Part shown: positions 34,759 to 44,067 of the stretch, piece by piece | Position numbering within the stretch: the stretch's first letter is position 1 | Layout: every line of letters begins with the position of its first letter | From: Verrucomicrobium spinosum DSM 4136 = JCM 18804 | GTDB lineage: Bacteria; Verrucomicrobiota; Verrucomicrobiia; Verrucomicrobiales; Verrucomicrobiaceae | Length of the DNA stretch: 64,000 nt | Assembly: GCF_000172155.1 (NCBI RefSeq) | Contig: NZ_ABIZ01000001.1 | Coordinates: 3,505,105 to 3,569,104, forward strand | Reading direction: 5' to 3' | Notes under the pieces: model-generated | Database searches by the model: none | The model's input: only the letters and a program-made list of their open reading frames with translations | What the model was told of the DNA's origin: nothing | Made by a program: the position numbers and the translations under genes

Positions 34759-36171
34759 ATGATACCCATAAGACAACTGCTACCAGCGTTCCTGACCCTG
34801 ACGATGAACTCCCTGATGGGGGCGGAGGCAGGAACGGTGCCCCCCGGGCTGTGTCGCATCCAAGTGGTGGACATGGAGAACGGCTGGCCCGTACCGCTGG
34901 TGGAATTGAGAACGGTGCACCAGCAGCGTTACATCACGGACAATGCCGGGGTGATCGCCTTTGATGCGCCGGATTTGCTGGGGAGGCTCACTTGGTTCGA
35001 TGTCATCGGGCATGGCTACGAGGTGGGCAAAGACGGCTTCGGCATACGGGGCATACGAGTGACCCCTGAGTCGGGCAAGACGCTGAAGGTGGAGGTGAAC
35101 CGGACGAACATTGCCCGCAGGATCGGTCGGCTCACCGGGGCCGGTCTGTATGCCGAGAGTCAACGCCTTGGCCAGATGTTGGACTGGCAGGAGCAGGGCA
35201 TTGTGGGCTGCGATAGCGTGCAAAACGCGGTGCACAATGGCCGCATGTTCTGGGCCTGGGGGGACACGGCCATACCGGGTTATCCGCTGGGCGTATTCGA
35301 CATGAGCAGCGCCACCACCCCGGTGCAGCCCCTGGATCGGTTCGATCCACCATTGAAGCTGCGCTTTGATTATTTCCGCGATCACAAGGGGGCGGTGCGG
35401 GGCGTGGCCAAGATGCCGGGGAGCGGGCCCACCTGGGTGAGCGGCTACACCACTCTGCCGGACAAGGCGGGCAAGATCCGCCTGGTCGGCTCCTATGTGA
35501 AGATCAAGCCTCCCATGGACGCCTATGAAAGCGGCCTGTGCGTGTGGAGTGAGGAAACAAATTCGTTCGTTCAGCACAAAGTCCTCTGGAAGCAAGATGC
35601 CGCCCAGCCGAAGCAGCCACCCATGCCCTCGGGTCATCCAGCCCTGTGGAAGGATGAGCAGGGGAGGGAGTGGATCTATTTCGGCGATCCACTGCCCGTG
35701 CTCCGCTGTCTGGCCACGTTTGAGGCATGGGAAGATTCAACCCAGTGGGAAAACCTCCAGCGTCAGGAGTCTTTGATGGGGACTGGCGGCCAGGAAAAGG
35801 TGGTGCCCCATAGCGGCTCCATTGCCTGGAACGCCTACCGGAAGCGCTGGGTGAGCGTGTTCATGGAGAGCTTCGGCAAGCCTTCCGTGTTCGGTGAGCT
35901 GTGGTATGCAGAGGCAGATCATCCCACCGGCCCATGGGGGCCAGCGGTCAAAGTACTCACCCATCAGAACTACACCTTCTACAATCCGAGACTCCATCCA
36001 GAGTTCACACCGGAGGGCTCACCCATCCTGATCTTCGAGGGGACCTATACCATGCAGTTTGCTGATCACGCCCACGCCACGCCGCGATACGACTACAATC
36101 AGATGCTGTATCGCCTGGATCTGGATGATCCAAAGCTGTCGGAGGCAAAAGAGGTGGCAAAGCCGCAGTGA
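34759..36171 (+). CDS. Secreted propeller-like protein of unknown function
   Basis: A 470-residue protein from ATG 34759 with a signal peptide ending near LMGAEA. The first ~110 residues look like a carboxypeptidase-regulatory or transthyretin-like beta domain (CRIQVVDMENGWPVPLVELRT, YITDNAGVIAFDAPD). The remainder has the spacing of a five-bladed glycoside-hydrolase-type propeller (MFWAWGDTA, RLVGSYVKIKPPMDAYESG, SGSIAWNAYRKRWVSVF, LWYAEADHPTGPWGPAV, NPRLHPEF, ILIFEGTYTMQFA), similar in style to GH43/GH117 or DUF4185-like proteins, but I cannot assign a family. It lies between the DUF1553 and DUF1501 genes. Confidence 0.75.
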   Translation: MIPIRQLLPAFLTLTMNSLMGAEAGTVPPGLCRIQVVDMENGWPVPLVELRTVHQQRYITDNAGVIAFDAPDLLGRLTWFDVIGHGYEVGKDGFGIRGIRVTPESGKTLKVEVNRTNIARRIGRLTGAGLYAESQRLGQMLDWQEQGIVGCDSVQNAVHNGRMFWAWGDTAIPGYPLGVFDMSSATTPVQPLDRFDPPLKLRFDYFRDHKGAVRGVAKMPGSGPTWVSGYTTLPDKAGKIRLVGSYVKIKPPMDAYESGLCVWSEETNSFVQHKVLWKQDAAQPKQPPMPSGHPALWKDEQGREWIYFGDPLPVLRCLATFEAWEDSTQWENLQRQESLMGTGGQEKVVPHSGSIAWNAYRKRWVSVFMESFGKPSVFGELWYAEADHPTGPWGPAVKVLTHQNYTFYNPRLHPEFTPEGSPILIFEGTYTMQFADHAHATPRYDYNQMLYRLDLDDPKLSEAKEVAKPQ

Positions 36172-36200
36172 CGCGGGGCTCCATGCTGCGTGAAGTTGCC

Positions 36201-36983
36201 TCAGGGCGCTGGCGGCTTGGGCAGGGGCTGAAGCCCGGCTGCTTGCAGGAGCACATCGGCGGAAGGGGGCACGGCCAGAGTGTCACCCTGCAGCCGGTAC
36301 AACGAGTAGTGGGCGCTGAGAAAACGCACAGACGCTTCAGCCTCCTCATGGGTCAAATGCTTGTGCTCGAACAGGATCACCCTGGGTTTCAGCGTGTTCA
36401 GATTCAACTGGCGGAGAATGGAGTAGTCGGCACCTTCTGTATCGATGTGCAGGATGTCCACATCCCGTATGCTGTGCTTGGCGAACAACGTTTCCAAGGT
36501 CATGCCGTTCAGAAGAGACTCCTTGATATAGGGCTCCACGACGGGCAGGCAGTAGGTGATATGATGACGCTTGAAAGATCCCAGTTGGTCGAACCAAGGG
36601 GGCAGGTCTTTTAAGAACTCACGGGCTGCGGGGTCCACCCAGTAAAACTGGCAGGCGCTGCCATCATTGATCAACGCGTTCTCAAAGGCGAAGCGTTCGG
36701 GGTCCTTGTAGTTTCCTTTCAACCTTTCAAAGAGATAGGGAACTGGCTCGACGAAGAGCGCTTTCCAGCGGTGCCGACGGCGCAGCAGACGATGAAGGGG
36801 GTCCCCGGTTTTGCCGTCGTTGGAGCCGACCTGCACAATCTGGGCACTGGCGGGGCCAACGATCTTACCGATCCAGATGGAAGGATCTAGTTTCCAAGTC
36901 CCTTTGATCCTCGCGTTGAACCAGCGCGCCAGAGCGAGCAGGGCCGGGCGGGATTTGATCGCTTTCTTAATATTTAAGTTCAA
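36201..36983 (-). CDS. FkbM-family methyltransferase
   Basis: A 260-residue SAM-dependent methyltransferase with a TTG start; no in-frame ATG is nearby. SAM motif I is IVQVGSNDGKTGDPL, followed by ALFVEPVPYLFERL, LHIDTEGADYSILRQL and RVILFEHKHL, the FkbM pattern. Such enzymes O-methylate sugars in polysaccharides or natural products. It is the only minus-strand gene between the PSCyt1 and DUF1501 genes, and the flanking 400 bases are more AT-rich than the surroundings, suggesting that it was inserted there. Probable substrate: surface-glycan sugars, inferred. Confidence 0.85.
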   Translation of the reverse strand: MNLNIKKAIKSRPALLALARWFNARIKGTWKLDPSIWIGKIVGPASAQIVQVGSNDGKTGDPLHRLLRRRHRWKALFVEPVPYLFERLKGNYKDPERFAFENALINDGSACQFYWVDPAAREFLKDLPPWFDQLGSFKRHHITYCLPVVEPYIKESLLNGMTLETLFAKHSIRDVDILHIDTEGADYSILRQLNLNTLKPRVILFEHKHLTHEEAEASVRFLSAHYSLYRLQGDTLAVPPSADVLLQAAGLQPLPKPPAP

Positions 36984-37424
36984 TGGAAAACAATAAAGGT
37001 TTCGCGTCCATACGTGCGATTACAGATTCTTCAAGCAACCTTGTTCAGGATAAACATTTCACTGCTATAGCGGAAGCCGAATCCTATTCCCAATGTTTGA
37101 GATCTTTCGCAGGCATCGCGATATGGAGCCGAAGGCCGCGAGCTAAGGCCCTTTTAGGGTGGAAGGAATTTTCTGTGGAAGGTGAACTTTCCAAGAGTGA
37201 ATCGGCACGTTGTTTGAGGGAGGGCAGTTCTGAACCGTCCGAGCATCTCAATCCAATGGAATATTCACCGTTATGACCCGCACAAAACGGTTGAAGAGAC
37301 TTTGCAGGGCGAGCGTCGCCATGATGTGCGTCGAGACAGTGAAGGCGGAGTTGATACCAAACGGGCTGTACCTGAGCGATGTGGCCTATGGAGTGTGCCG
37401 TGAACAAATGCTCAAAACCATGCA
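36984..37424. other. Long intergenic stretch, no convincing gene
   Basis: 441 bases between the divergent FkbM and DUF1501 genes, visibly richer in A and T than neighbouring DNA. A 97-codon plus-strand frame (36983-37276) and a 113-codon minus-strand frame (37084-37425) are present but neither resembles a protein I know. A 53-codon ORF (37273-37434) overlaps the DUF1501 start in another frame and could be a leader or chance. No transposase or repeat was recognised. Confidence 0.45.
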
Positions 37425-38879
37425 ATGGCCATGAGCCCGATTCTACAAAGCCATCTCACCCCGCAGTTTCCACGCTTCGGCACCACCCGTCGTGAGATGC
37501 TGGTGTCCCTCTCGTCCGGCATCGGCTGGTTGGCGTTTGCAGCACTTGCTCAGAATGGACGTGGGGCAACGGGTCAGGACGAGCCTCTCAGAGCCCATTT
37601 TCCTGCGAGAGCCAAGCGCGTGATCTTTTTAACCATGCGGGGTGGCCCCTCCCATGTAGATCTGTTCGACTACAAGCCAGAGTTGATTCGAAGGAATGGT
37701 GAGGTCGTCAGGCGAGGGCGAGACGCCGCAGGGGCGAAGTACTTTGGGCCAGCTCACGGTTTTGCTCAGCACGGGGAGTCGGGGCACTGGATTGCCGATA
37801 CCTACCCGCTCCTGGCCCGCCATGCAGACGATCTGTGCATCGTCAACTCCATGCACACGGATCAGCCCAACCATGCCCAGGCGTTTTGCCAGATGCACAC
37901 GGGGAGCTTTCAGTTCGTTCGTCCATCCCTGGGAGCGTGGACGATCTATGGTTTGGGAAGTGAAAGTTCCAACTTGCCAGGGTTTATCACCCTCAACCCT
38001 CCCGCAGATAATGGCGGGGCGCAGAACTATGGGAGTGCCTTCCTTCCGGCTGCCTGCCAGGGGACGCGTCTGGGGAGCAGTCAGCTGCCAGAATTGTATG
38101 CCGCATTATTCAAGAAAGACGTGGCTCCGGGCCCTCCTCTTAAGAATCTGATCAACGAAAATCTCACGCGACCAGAACAGCGTCGGCAGGTCGATCTAGT
38201 TCGGGCGCTAAACGAGCACCGTCTGACCCAGGCGGGGCATCAGCCGGAGATTGAGGGGACCATTGAGTCCTTTGAACTGGCGTTTCGCATGCAAGCTGAG
38301 GTGCCGGAAGTGTTGGATCTTCGGGGAGAGTCGGAGATTGTACGCAAGCTTTACGGGGTTGGCGAGCCCAACGACCGGTTTGCCCGTCAGTGCCTGCTCG
38401 CGCGAAGGCTTGCCGAGGCCGGTGTCCGGTTTGTTGAGATCGCGTCTCCGACGGGATGGGACCACCACCATCTCCTCAAAGACGGGCTGGCGAAGGCGTG
38501 CTCTGCAACGGACAGGCCGATCGCCGCCCTGCTTACCGACCTCAAGGCGCGTGGTCTGCTCAAAGATACGCTGGTGGTTTGGGCGGGCGAATTTGGCCGT
38601 ACTCCTTACGCTCAGAGTGGGGATGGACGGGATCATAATCACCGTGGCTACTCCATCTGGATGACCGGAGGCGGGGTGAAGGGGGGATTGCGATACGGTG
38701 CCACCGACGAGTTTGGTCATCTGGCGGTGGTAGATCCGATGCACATCCATGACTGGCATGCCACCGTCCTCCACCTGCTAGGGCTGGATCACAAGCTTCT
38801 GACATTTAATTATGGAGGGCGCGACTTTAGACTGACCGGGACGGGGGGCAATGTCGCGGTGCCCATCATTACTTCTTGA
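37425..38879 (+). CDS. DUF1501 protein
   Basis: A 484-residue exported protein of the DUF1501 family, related to the sulfatase/alkaline-phosphatase fold. TTRREMLVSLSSGIGWLAFAAL near the N-terminus is a probable Tat signal. Family features: AKRVIFLTMRGGPSHVDLFDYKPEL, SMHTDQPNHAQAFCQMHTG, GSWTIYGLGS-like block, LARRLAEAGVRFVEI, GWDHH and VVWAGEFGRTPYAQ with GRDHNHRGYSIWM and GGVKGG. Members usually lie directly after DUF1553 genes; here the pair is 2.7 kb apart. The biochemical role is unknown. Confidence 0.93.
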   Translation: MAMSPILQSHLTPQFPRFGTTRREMLVSLSSGIGWLAFAALAQNGRGATGQDEPLRAHFPARAKRVIFLTMRGGPSHVDLFDYKPELIRRNGEVVRRGRDAAGAKYFGPAHGFAQHGESGHWIADTYPLLARHADDLCIVNSMHTDQPNHAQAFCQMHTGSFQFVRPSLGAWTIYGLGSESSNLPGFITLNPPADNGGAQNYGSAFLPAACQGTRLGSSQLPELYAALFKKDVAPGPPLKNLINENLTRPEQRRQVDLVRALNEHRLTQAGHQPEIEGTIESFELAFRMQAEVPEVLDLRGESEIVRKLYGVGEPNDRFARQCLLARRLAEAGVRFVEIASPTGWDHHHLLKDGLAKACSATDRPIAALLTDLKARGLLKDTLVVWAGEFGRTPYAQSGDGRDHNHRGYSIWMTGGGVKGGLRYGATDEFGHLAVVDPMHIHDWHATVLHLLGLDHKLLTFNYGGRDFRLTGTGGNVAVPIITS

Positions 38880-38981
38880 GAACCGTTCTCCGGAAAGCTG
38901 CCGGGTTCAGGAAGTACACCAACTGGGACGGTGACTAGTTAGGTTTTTGTAAACAACAGCACCATGATAAGGTGCCGCAGG

Positions 38982-39000
38982 AACCATTCTGGTTTTTTTT
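38982..39000 (+). terminator. Weak intrinsic terminator downstream of the DUF1501 gene
   Basis: AACCA-TTC-TGGTT forms a five-pair hairpin running into eight T residues (38993-39000). It is on the plus strand about 100 bases after the DUF1501 stop. The stem is short, so efficiency is uncertain. Confidence 0.4.
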
Positions 39001-39021
39001 ACACTGCTTGATGGGCTGGAC

Positions 39022-39051
39022 AAAAAAAGGACGGCACCGTGGTGCCGTCCT
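39022..39051 (-). terminator. Intrinsic terminator of the histone-like gene
   Basis: AGGACGGCACC (39028-39038) and its exact complement at 39041-39051 form a very stable hairpin. On the minus strand it is followed by seven T residues. It lies about 60 bases past the stop of the histone-like gene. Confidence 0.85.
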
Positions 39052-39109
39052 ATCAGGTTCAAGAAACTATATTTAGGATAATCTCCCCTAAAGCAGCTCC
39101 GAAAGTGAG

Positions 39110-39577
39110 TTACTTGCGCTTGCCCTTCTTGGCAGGTGCTTTCTTGACCGCTTTTTTCACTGCTTTCTTGGCCACCTTGACGGCGACTTTTTTTACGGCA
39201 GCTTTCTTGGCGGGCTTCACGGGCGCCTTCTTGATGGGGGCCTTTGTCACTTTGACCGCCTTTTTAGCCACTTTGACGGCTTTCGCCGCCTTTTTCACCA
39301 CGGGTTTGGCGGCGGCCTTCTTAACAGGGGCGGCAACCGTTTTACCTTTGGCTTTGGCTTCTTTGGCGGCAAGGCGCTTGGCGCTTGCACGCTTTTTGCG
39401 CATGTAGTCGCGGGCGTAAACGCGACGGCGTTCTTTTTCTTCCTCAGTTGCACGCTCCGCCCACCAGGCGGCTTTCTCCGCGAGGTGTTTCTTGCGGAAC
39501 TTGGCGTTGGCGCGGTATTCGTTGCGGAACCACGCGGCCTGGGCCTGTCTTTGTTTTTCTGGATCGGCGTAGGGCAT
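39110..39577 (-). CDS. Histone-H1-like basic protein with Lys/Ala-rich tail
   Basis: A 155-residue very basic protein. The first ~70 residues (PYADPEKQRQAQAAWFRNEY, KFRKKHLAEKAAWWAERATEEEKERRRVYARDYMRKKRA) form a charged helical segment. The PYADPEKxR opening is also seen at the start of some phage and HNH-type proteins. The remaining 85 residues are almost only Lys, Ala, Val and Pro, with repeated KKA, KAVK and APVKK units as in eukaryotic H1 tails and chlamydial Hc2. It presumably binds and compacts DNA in the nucleoid. A strong terminator follows and topB lies upstream. Confidence 0.8.
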   Translation of the reverse strand: MPYADPEKQRQAQAAWFRNEYRANAKFRKKHLAEKAAWWAERATEEEKERRRVYARDYMRKKRASAKRLAAKEAKAKGKTVAAPVKKAAAKPVVKKAAKAVKVAKKAVKVTKAPIKKAPVKPAKKAAVKKVAVKVAKKAVKKAVKKAPAKKGKRK

Positions 39578-39642
39578 GACTAGTATTGGTTTGGTTGCTA
39601 GTTCCTAGAACCTGTAAACAAAAGCGGGACATTTTGCAAGAA

Positions 39643-39676
39643 AAAAATGAAAAACACTCCTTGACTAAGGGGTGTT
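39643..39676 (-). terminator. Intrinsic terminator of topB
   Basis: AACACTCCTT (39653-39662) pairs with AAGGGGTGTT (39667-39676), with one G-T wobble. Read on the minus strand, the hairpin is followed by a T-rich run (TTTCATTTTTTT). It lies about 70 bases past the topB stop and upstream of the histone-like gene. Confidence 0.75.
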
Positions 39677-39747
39677 AATTCGGCCGGAGGCGAACTTTGG
39701 CCCGCTTCCGGCCTTGCGAAATTTACCTAGAGCCCGGTTCGAGGGGG

Positions 39748-42351
39748 CTAGGGTTGTTCCTCTGCCGGGACGGACTTCTGACGTCCGAACTTTGCTCCAG
39801 GAGACTTGGCGGCCGCGGTTTTGGGCTTGGGCTCCCTCGGCGGGAACTCCCAGCCGAGGATGCGCTTGTCACCAGCCTTGCACACCAGGAAGGCGCTGAA
39901 GGGACGGTTTTTCTTGGAGATCATGCCTTCGATGACATCCGTCTTGCCCTGGGTGAAGAATTTCCGGGCATTATCCTCGCTAATCCTCTTTTTGCAGAGT
40001 TCCAGAGGGAGCTTGGCGTTGCATTTCTTGGGCTCTGTAATGGCGGTGTGGCACACGTAGCCGACCGGCAGGATGTGAATGTTCGCCTTCCTGCCTTGTT
40101 TGGCACATACCGGGCACTCACAGAGGACCGGGGCCTCATCCCAGTTGACTTCATCGCTCTGTCCCTTCTCGAAGACAAAATTGACCTTCCGGTCGTCCTT
40201 GATTTCCAGGCCGGCGCTGAACTCTTTGCCGACGCGGCTGCGGAAGCCGTCCATCGTGGGGAGAAACCGCTTTTCAATCAGTGTCCGGAGTTCTTCATCG
40301 TTCAGATTGCGCCCCGCCACGTTTTTGAAAACCCGCAGTTTGCAGTCCTCTGTCCGGCAGGCCACAAACTCCTCCGTGTTCTTGAAGGCCTTGGAACCGC
40401 AGAAAGGACAGGTGGCGATAAAGTCCGGCAGGACACGCTCTTTGGCTGCCTTTGCGTAGGCTTTGCTCTTGTCCACGATGTCTGCCGCCAGCGTGCGGAT
40501 GTCCCGCATGAAGCTGCTGCGGTCGAGCTGCCGGTGCTCCATGAGCTTGAGTCTGTACTCCCACTGCCCGGTGAGTTCCGGCGAGCAGAGGGTTTCGGCA
40601 CCCAGGTCGGAAAGCTGTTCCACAAGGTCGAGCCCCTTGGTGGTCACGATCAACTCGCGACCCTGTCGCTCGACGTATTTGTCCATGATGAGACCTTCGA
40701 TGATTGCGGCTCGTGTGGCCGGGGTGCCCAGCCCGCGTTCACTCATGGCCTCTCGCAGTTCGTCATCGTCCACCAGTTTGCCTGCCCCTTCCATGCTGGA
40801 AAGCAGGGTGGCTTCGTTGTAGCGGGGTGGGGGTTTCGTGGATTCCTCGCGCATTTCCACGGTTTTGGCATCGGCCATTTCCTTCGGCTTCACGGCCACG
40901 AGCACTCTGCCTCCACCTTCGCCTTCCTGTTCATCCACAGCTTTTTTGCCATAGACTTCTAGCCAGCCAGCTTCGCGCAGGACTTTGCCGTCGGACTTGA
41001 AGACATCTTCACCAATCCGGGAGAACCGGGTGGTGACGTCGAACTCAGCCGCCGGGAAGAAGACGGCCAGGAAGCGACGCAAGACCATGTCGTAGAGTTT
41101 CTGCTCGGCTTCATCCAGGCTTTTTGGAGGGGGCTGACCCGTTGGGATGATGGCGAAGTGATCGCTCACTTTGCTGGTGTCGAACACACGACGGTTAGGG
41201 CGCACCCAGTCCTCGTCCAGGATCTTGTCGCAGAATGGACGTAACTCCACAGGGAATGCCCCGGCCTTGCTGGCCGTCAGATCTGAGAATCCACGAATGG
41301 TCCCTTTCACCGTCGCAATATAGTCATTGGGAAGGTAGCGGGAGTCGGTACGTGGGTAGGTGAGGGCCTTGTGTTTTTCGTACAGCGCCTGGGCCAGCTG
41401 CAGGGTGCGACGGGCGCTGAAGCCAAAGCGATTGCTCGCCTCACGCTGAAGGCTGGTCAGGTCGTACAGCAGTGGTGCTACCTGGCGGGTGGGCTTGGTG
41501 GTTTCCTCCACGGTCGCCTTTTTCCCAAAACAACGGGCGACGATTGCTTCCGCAGTCTCACGATCCCAAAGGCGCTCCGCCTTCAGGTGTTCGTCAGTTT
41601 CGTCTTTCTTGAAGGTCTCGTCCAGCCATCGTCCGGCGTACTCGCCAGCGGCGACGTCGAAGAGGGCGTGAACTTCATAATAGGTGCGAGGCTCAAAAGA
41701 GGTGATCTCGCGCTCGCGCTTGGCCAGAATGGTCAGGGTAGGGGTCTGGACGCGACCGACGGGGGTGAGGCGGAAGCCGCCATGGCGGGAATTCAGAGCC
41801 GTCAGGGCCCTTGTGCTGTTGATACCCACGATCCAGTCGCTCTCACTGCGGCACTTGGCGGCATTGGCCAGAGGTTGCATGTCCTCGTCCGTCCGCAGCT
41901 TGTCAAAGGCCTCTAAGATGGCCCCGTTGGTCATGGACTGCATCCACATCCGGCTGACAGGCTTTTTCGTCCCAGTCGCCTCTATGATGTTGCGGAAGAT
42001 CAGCTCGCCTTCCCGCCCGGCATCGCAGGCATTGATGATATCGACCACATCCTTGCGCTTGATCAGGCGGGTCACGGCCCGGTAGCGATCGGCCGTCTTG
42101 TCGATGGGCTTGAGCTCAAACTTCTCCGGGAGAATCGGGAGAGTTGTGAACCCCCAGCCGATTTTCTTGCCGTCTTTCATGGGCATTTCCTGCTCCAGCA
42201 GGTGACCGACGGCGGAGGTGATGACGTGCGTTTCGTTTTCGAAAAAGTCGCTTTCCTTCTTAAAAGGAGTCATGCCGGGGGCCTTGGCAAGCGCGCGGGC
42301 AAGGTCCGCAGCGACGCTGGGCTTTTCGGCAATGATGAGGGATTTGGACAT
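39748..42351 (-). CDS. topB: DNA topoisomerase III
   Basis: An 867-residue type IA topoisomerase; ATG 42351 ([18 protein letters not shown]) is preferred to a start four codons upstream. The Toprim domain shows EKPSVA and [14 protein letters not shown]; catalytic Tyr332 lies in [21 protein letters not shown] and SMTNGAIL are conserved. The C-terminus carries zinc-finger-like blocks (CPFCGSKAF...CRTEDC and [10 protein letters not shown]) and a topoisomerase-C repeat ([20 protein letters not shown]). The enzyme relaxes or decatenates single-stranded regions during replication and recombination. The long Lys/Pro tail is typical of TopB homologues from this phylum. A terminator follows. Confidence 0.95.
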   Translation of the reverse strand: MSKSLIIAEKPSVAADLARALAKAPGMTPFKKESDFFENETHVITSAVGHLLEQEMPMKDGKKIGWGFTTLPILPEKFELKPIDKTADRYRAVTRLIKRKDVVDIINACDAGREGELIFRNIIEATGTKKPVSRMWMQSMTNGAILEAFDKLRTDEDMQPLANAAKCRSESDWIVGINSTRALTALNSRHGGFRLTPVGRVQTPTLTILAKREREITSFEPRTYYEVHALFDVAAGEYAGRWLDETFKKDETDEHLKAERLWDRETAEAIVARCFGKKATVEETTKPTRQVAPLLYDLTSLQREASNRFGFSARRTLQLAQALYEKHKALTYPRTDSRYLPNDYIATVKGTIRGFSDLTASKAGAFPVELRPFCDKILDEDWVRPNRRVFDTSKVSDHFAIIPTGQPPPKSLDEAEQKLYDMVLRRFLAVFFPAAEFDVTTRFSRIGEDVFKSDGKVLREAGWLEVYGKKAVDEQEGEGGGRVLVAVKPKEMADAKTVEMREESTKPPPRYNEATLLSSMEGAGKLVDDDELREAMSERGLGTPATRAAIIEGLIMDKYVERQGRELIVTTKGLDLVEQLSDLGAETLCSPELTGQWEYRLKLMEHRQLDRSSFMRDIRTLAADIVDKSKAYAKAAKERVLPDFIATCPFCGSKAFKNTEEFVACRTEDCKLRVFKNVAGRNLNDEELRTLIEKRFLPTMDGFRSRVGKEFSAGLEIKDDRKVNFVFEKGQSDEVNWDEAPVLCECPVCAKQGRKANIHILPVGYVCHTAITEPKKCNAKLPLELCKKRISEDNARKFFTQGKTDVIEGMISKKNRPFSAFLVCKAGDKRILGWEFPPREPKPKTAAAKSPGAKFGRQKSVPAEEQP

Positions 42352-42412
42352 AGGAACAGGCACAAAGGCATACGAACGGCGGGGGTGTCAAGGGAAGAGA
42401 GGGATTAGGACG

Positions 42413-42508
42413 AAGGGATAAGGGAAAAGGAAGCCCTAAGGGATTTCCCCGGCCTACCTCTGCTGTATTGGAGTCCGCAATGGACGTGTAAAAGCACCCT
42501 TATCCCTT
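42413..42508. repeat. 12-bp inverted repeat downstream of the MFS gene
   Basis: AAGGGATAAGGG (42413-42424) recurs as CCCTTATCCCTT (42497-42508), 72 bases apart, between topB and the MFS gene. Related AGGGATTAGG and AAGGGATTTCC sequences lie between them. Purpose unknown; it may be a low-complexity repeat remnant or mRNA 3' structure of the MFS transcript. Confidence 0.4.
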
Positions 42509-42531
42509 GACTCTCAATCCTTTTACCTTGG

Positions 42532-44067
42532 CTATTGCAATGCCTTCCCCTTGGTTTCCGGGGCGAACCAGATGAGGATCATACCCACCAGATAAACGCT
42601 GCACAGAACCGTGAAGGCGCTGGCCGAGGCTTGGAGTTTGGAGGCTCCGTCGCCGCCAAAGACTGCGATGAGGTTGGCCAGTTGAAGTCCGCCGATCGCC
42701 GCGATGATGCGGCCTACGTTGAAACAGAACCCCTGGCCGGTGGCGCGAACCGCCGTTGGGAAGAGTTCTGGCAGATAGAGGGGGAAGAATCCATAGAAAG
42801 AGGCCGTCAAGCCGCCCATGAGGAAGGCACTGATGAAGAAGTTGGTGTCGATCTGAGTGTTGAACCGGAAGAAGAAGATGCTGGAGGCCATGGCGGTGAT
42901 ACAGCAAAAGAGGTAGGTGAGCCGGCGATTCAGGATGTCTGCGAGCAAGGGTGTGAGGAGCGCAAAAACCGTGGCTCCAAGCGCTGTGCAGATCTGGGTG
43001 TACTGCATGGGGTGGGAATACCCATTGGGAGCAAGCTCTGTGGACCACTTGGGTGCCTGTTGGGCGGCTCCCCAAGTGCCGAGCAGCGCAATGCCCGCGA
43101 GGGTGGCACCGATGATGAGGTTGGACCGCACCTTGCGGCGCATGTCCTCCGACATGTTGCCTGCCGCCGTGGACCGCTGTAGATAGCGGCGTACTGGCAG
43201 GAGGAAGCCCCAGACCACGGCGCAGAAGCCCACGATCGTGATGATGGTGGCCGCAGGGGTGGCCACGCCCATGGGTGACCACGCCCAGATGATGAGCATC
43301 GCGACGACGGCCCCGAACAGGACGCCAAGCAGATCTGGGGTGCTCCAGTGTGAGGTGGAGCCAGTCTTCTTTTCCTCCTCCCACTTGTCGGACTCCGGCA
43401 CGAAGAGCCGGATGAAGAAGATGAGCACGGCGGGGAAGGCACCGCTGATCATGAGGAAGCGCCACGCTTGGTTGTGCAACAGATAGTCCGAGAGACCCTG
43501 CGAAGCTCCCAATGAGGCGAAGATATCCTGAACCGAGGTGAGGAAGTTGTTCATGCCGAGGCTGAGGAAGGCCACCAGCAGGTACCCAATGTTCGCCGCG
43601 GCTCCGATTGCTCCTGCTACCCAAGCGCGGTTGCCCTTGGTCCAGAGTTCATTGACCAAGGCCACGCCCAGAGCCCATTCCCCCCCCATTCCCAAGGATG
43701 CAATGAAGCGTAGGATCGCTACATGCCAGGCCTCAGTGGCAAATCCGCACAGTCCAGTGAAGATGGCATACGTGAAGATGGAGAAGGTCATGGCCCGAAC
43801 GCGACCGATCCGGTCGCCCAGCCAGCCGAAGAAGACGCCTCCTGAGGCTGCTCCCACCAGGAAGGTGGCGATGATTACCGTGAACCAGCGGTCCACTCCC
43901 TGGGTGATCGCAGCCGCATCTCCGGTGCCGGCCAGCAAATCCTGTAGCGCTGGCTTGCCAATCAAGGGGAAAAGCCCCATCTCAAAACCGTCAAAAAGCC
44001 AGCCAAGAAAGGCTGCGGTGAGCGCCATATTTCGGCCGCGGGCGTTAGGAGGGGGAATGGAGGCCAT
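42532..44067 (-). CDS. MFS transporter (sugar/metabolite:H+ symporter-like)
   Basis: A 511-residue, 12-helix transporter. N-terminal FLGWLFDGFEMGLFPLIG is the family DGF motif of the metabolite:H+ symporter type; GGVFFGWLGDRIGRVRAM is MFS signature A after helix 2, and RFIASLGMGGEWALGVALVNELW follows. The central loop is charged (SDKWEEEKKTG). FPTAVRATGQGFCFNVGR marks the second half. It probably takes up a sugar acid or small carboxylate; substrate not determinable. It is divergent from the sodium/solute symporter across a 600-base region. Confidence 0.88.
   Translation of the reverse strand: MASIPPPNARGRNMALTAAFLGWLFDGFEMGLFPLIGKPALQDLLAGTGDAAAITQGVDRWFTVIIATFLVGAASGGVFFGWLGDRIGRVRAMTFSIFTYAIFTGLCGFATEAWHVAILRFIASLGMGGEWALGVALVNELWTKGNRAWVAGAIGAAANIGYLLVAFLSLGMNNFLTSVQDIFASLGASQGLSDYLLHNQAWRFLMISGAFPAVLIFFIRLFVPESDKWEEEKKTGSTSHWSTPDLLGVLFGAVVAMLIIWAWSPMGVATPAATIITIVGFCAVVWGFLLPVRRYLQRSTAAGNMSEDMRRKVRSNLIIGATLAGIALLGTWGAAQQAPKWSTELAPNGYSHPMQYTQICTALGATVFALLTPLLADILNRRLTYLFCCITAMASSIFFFRFNTQIDTNFFISAFLMGGLTASFYGFFPLYLPELFPTAVRATGQGFCFNVGRIIAAIGGLQLANLIAVFGGDGASKLQASASAFTVLCSVYLVGMILIWFAPETKGKALQ

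Noticed and set aside
36983-37276. 97-codon plus-strand frame upstream of the DUF1501 gene
   Set aside because: Overlaps the FkbM start, AT-rich, no resemblance to a protein; treated as intergenic.
38932-39625. Similar short sequences (CTAGTT...TGTAAACAA.AGC) on both sides of the histone-like gene, as possible insertion repeats
   Set aside because: Matching is patchy and includes gaps; no transposase or clean target duplication, so likely chance.
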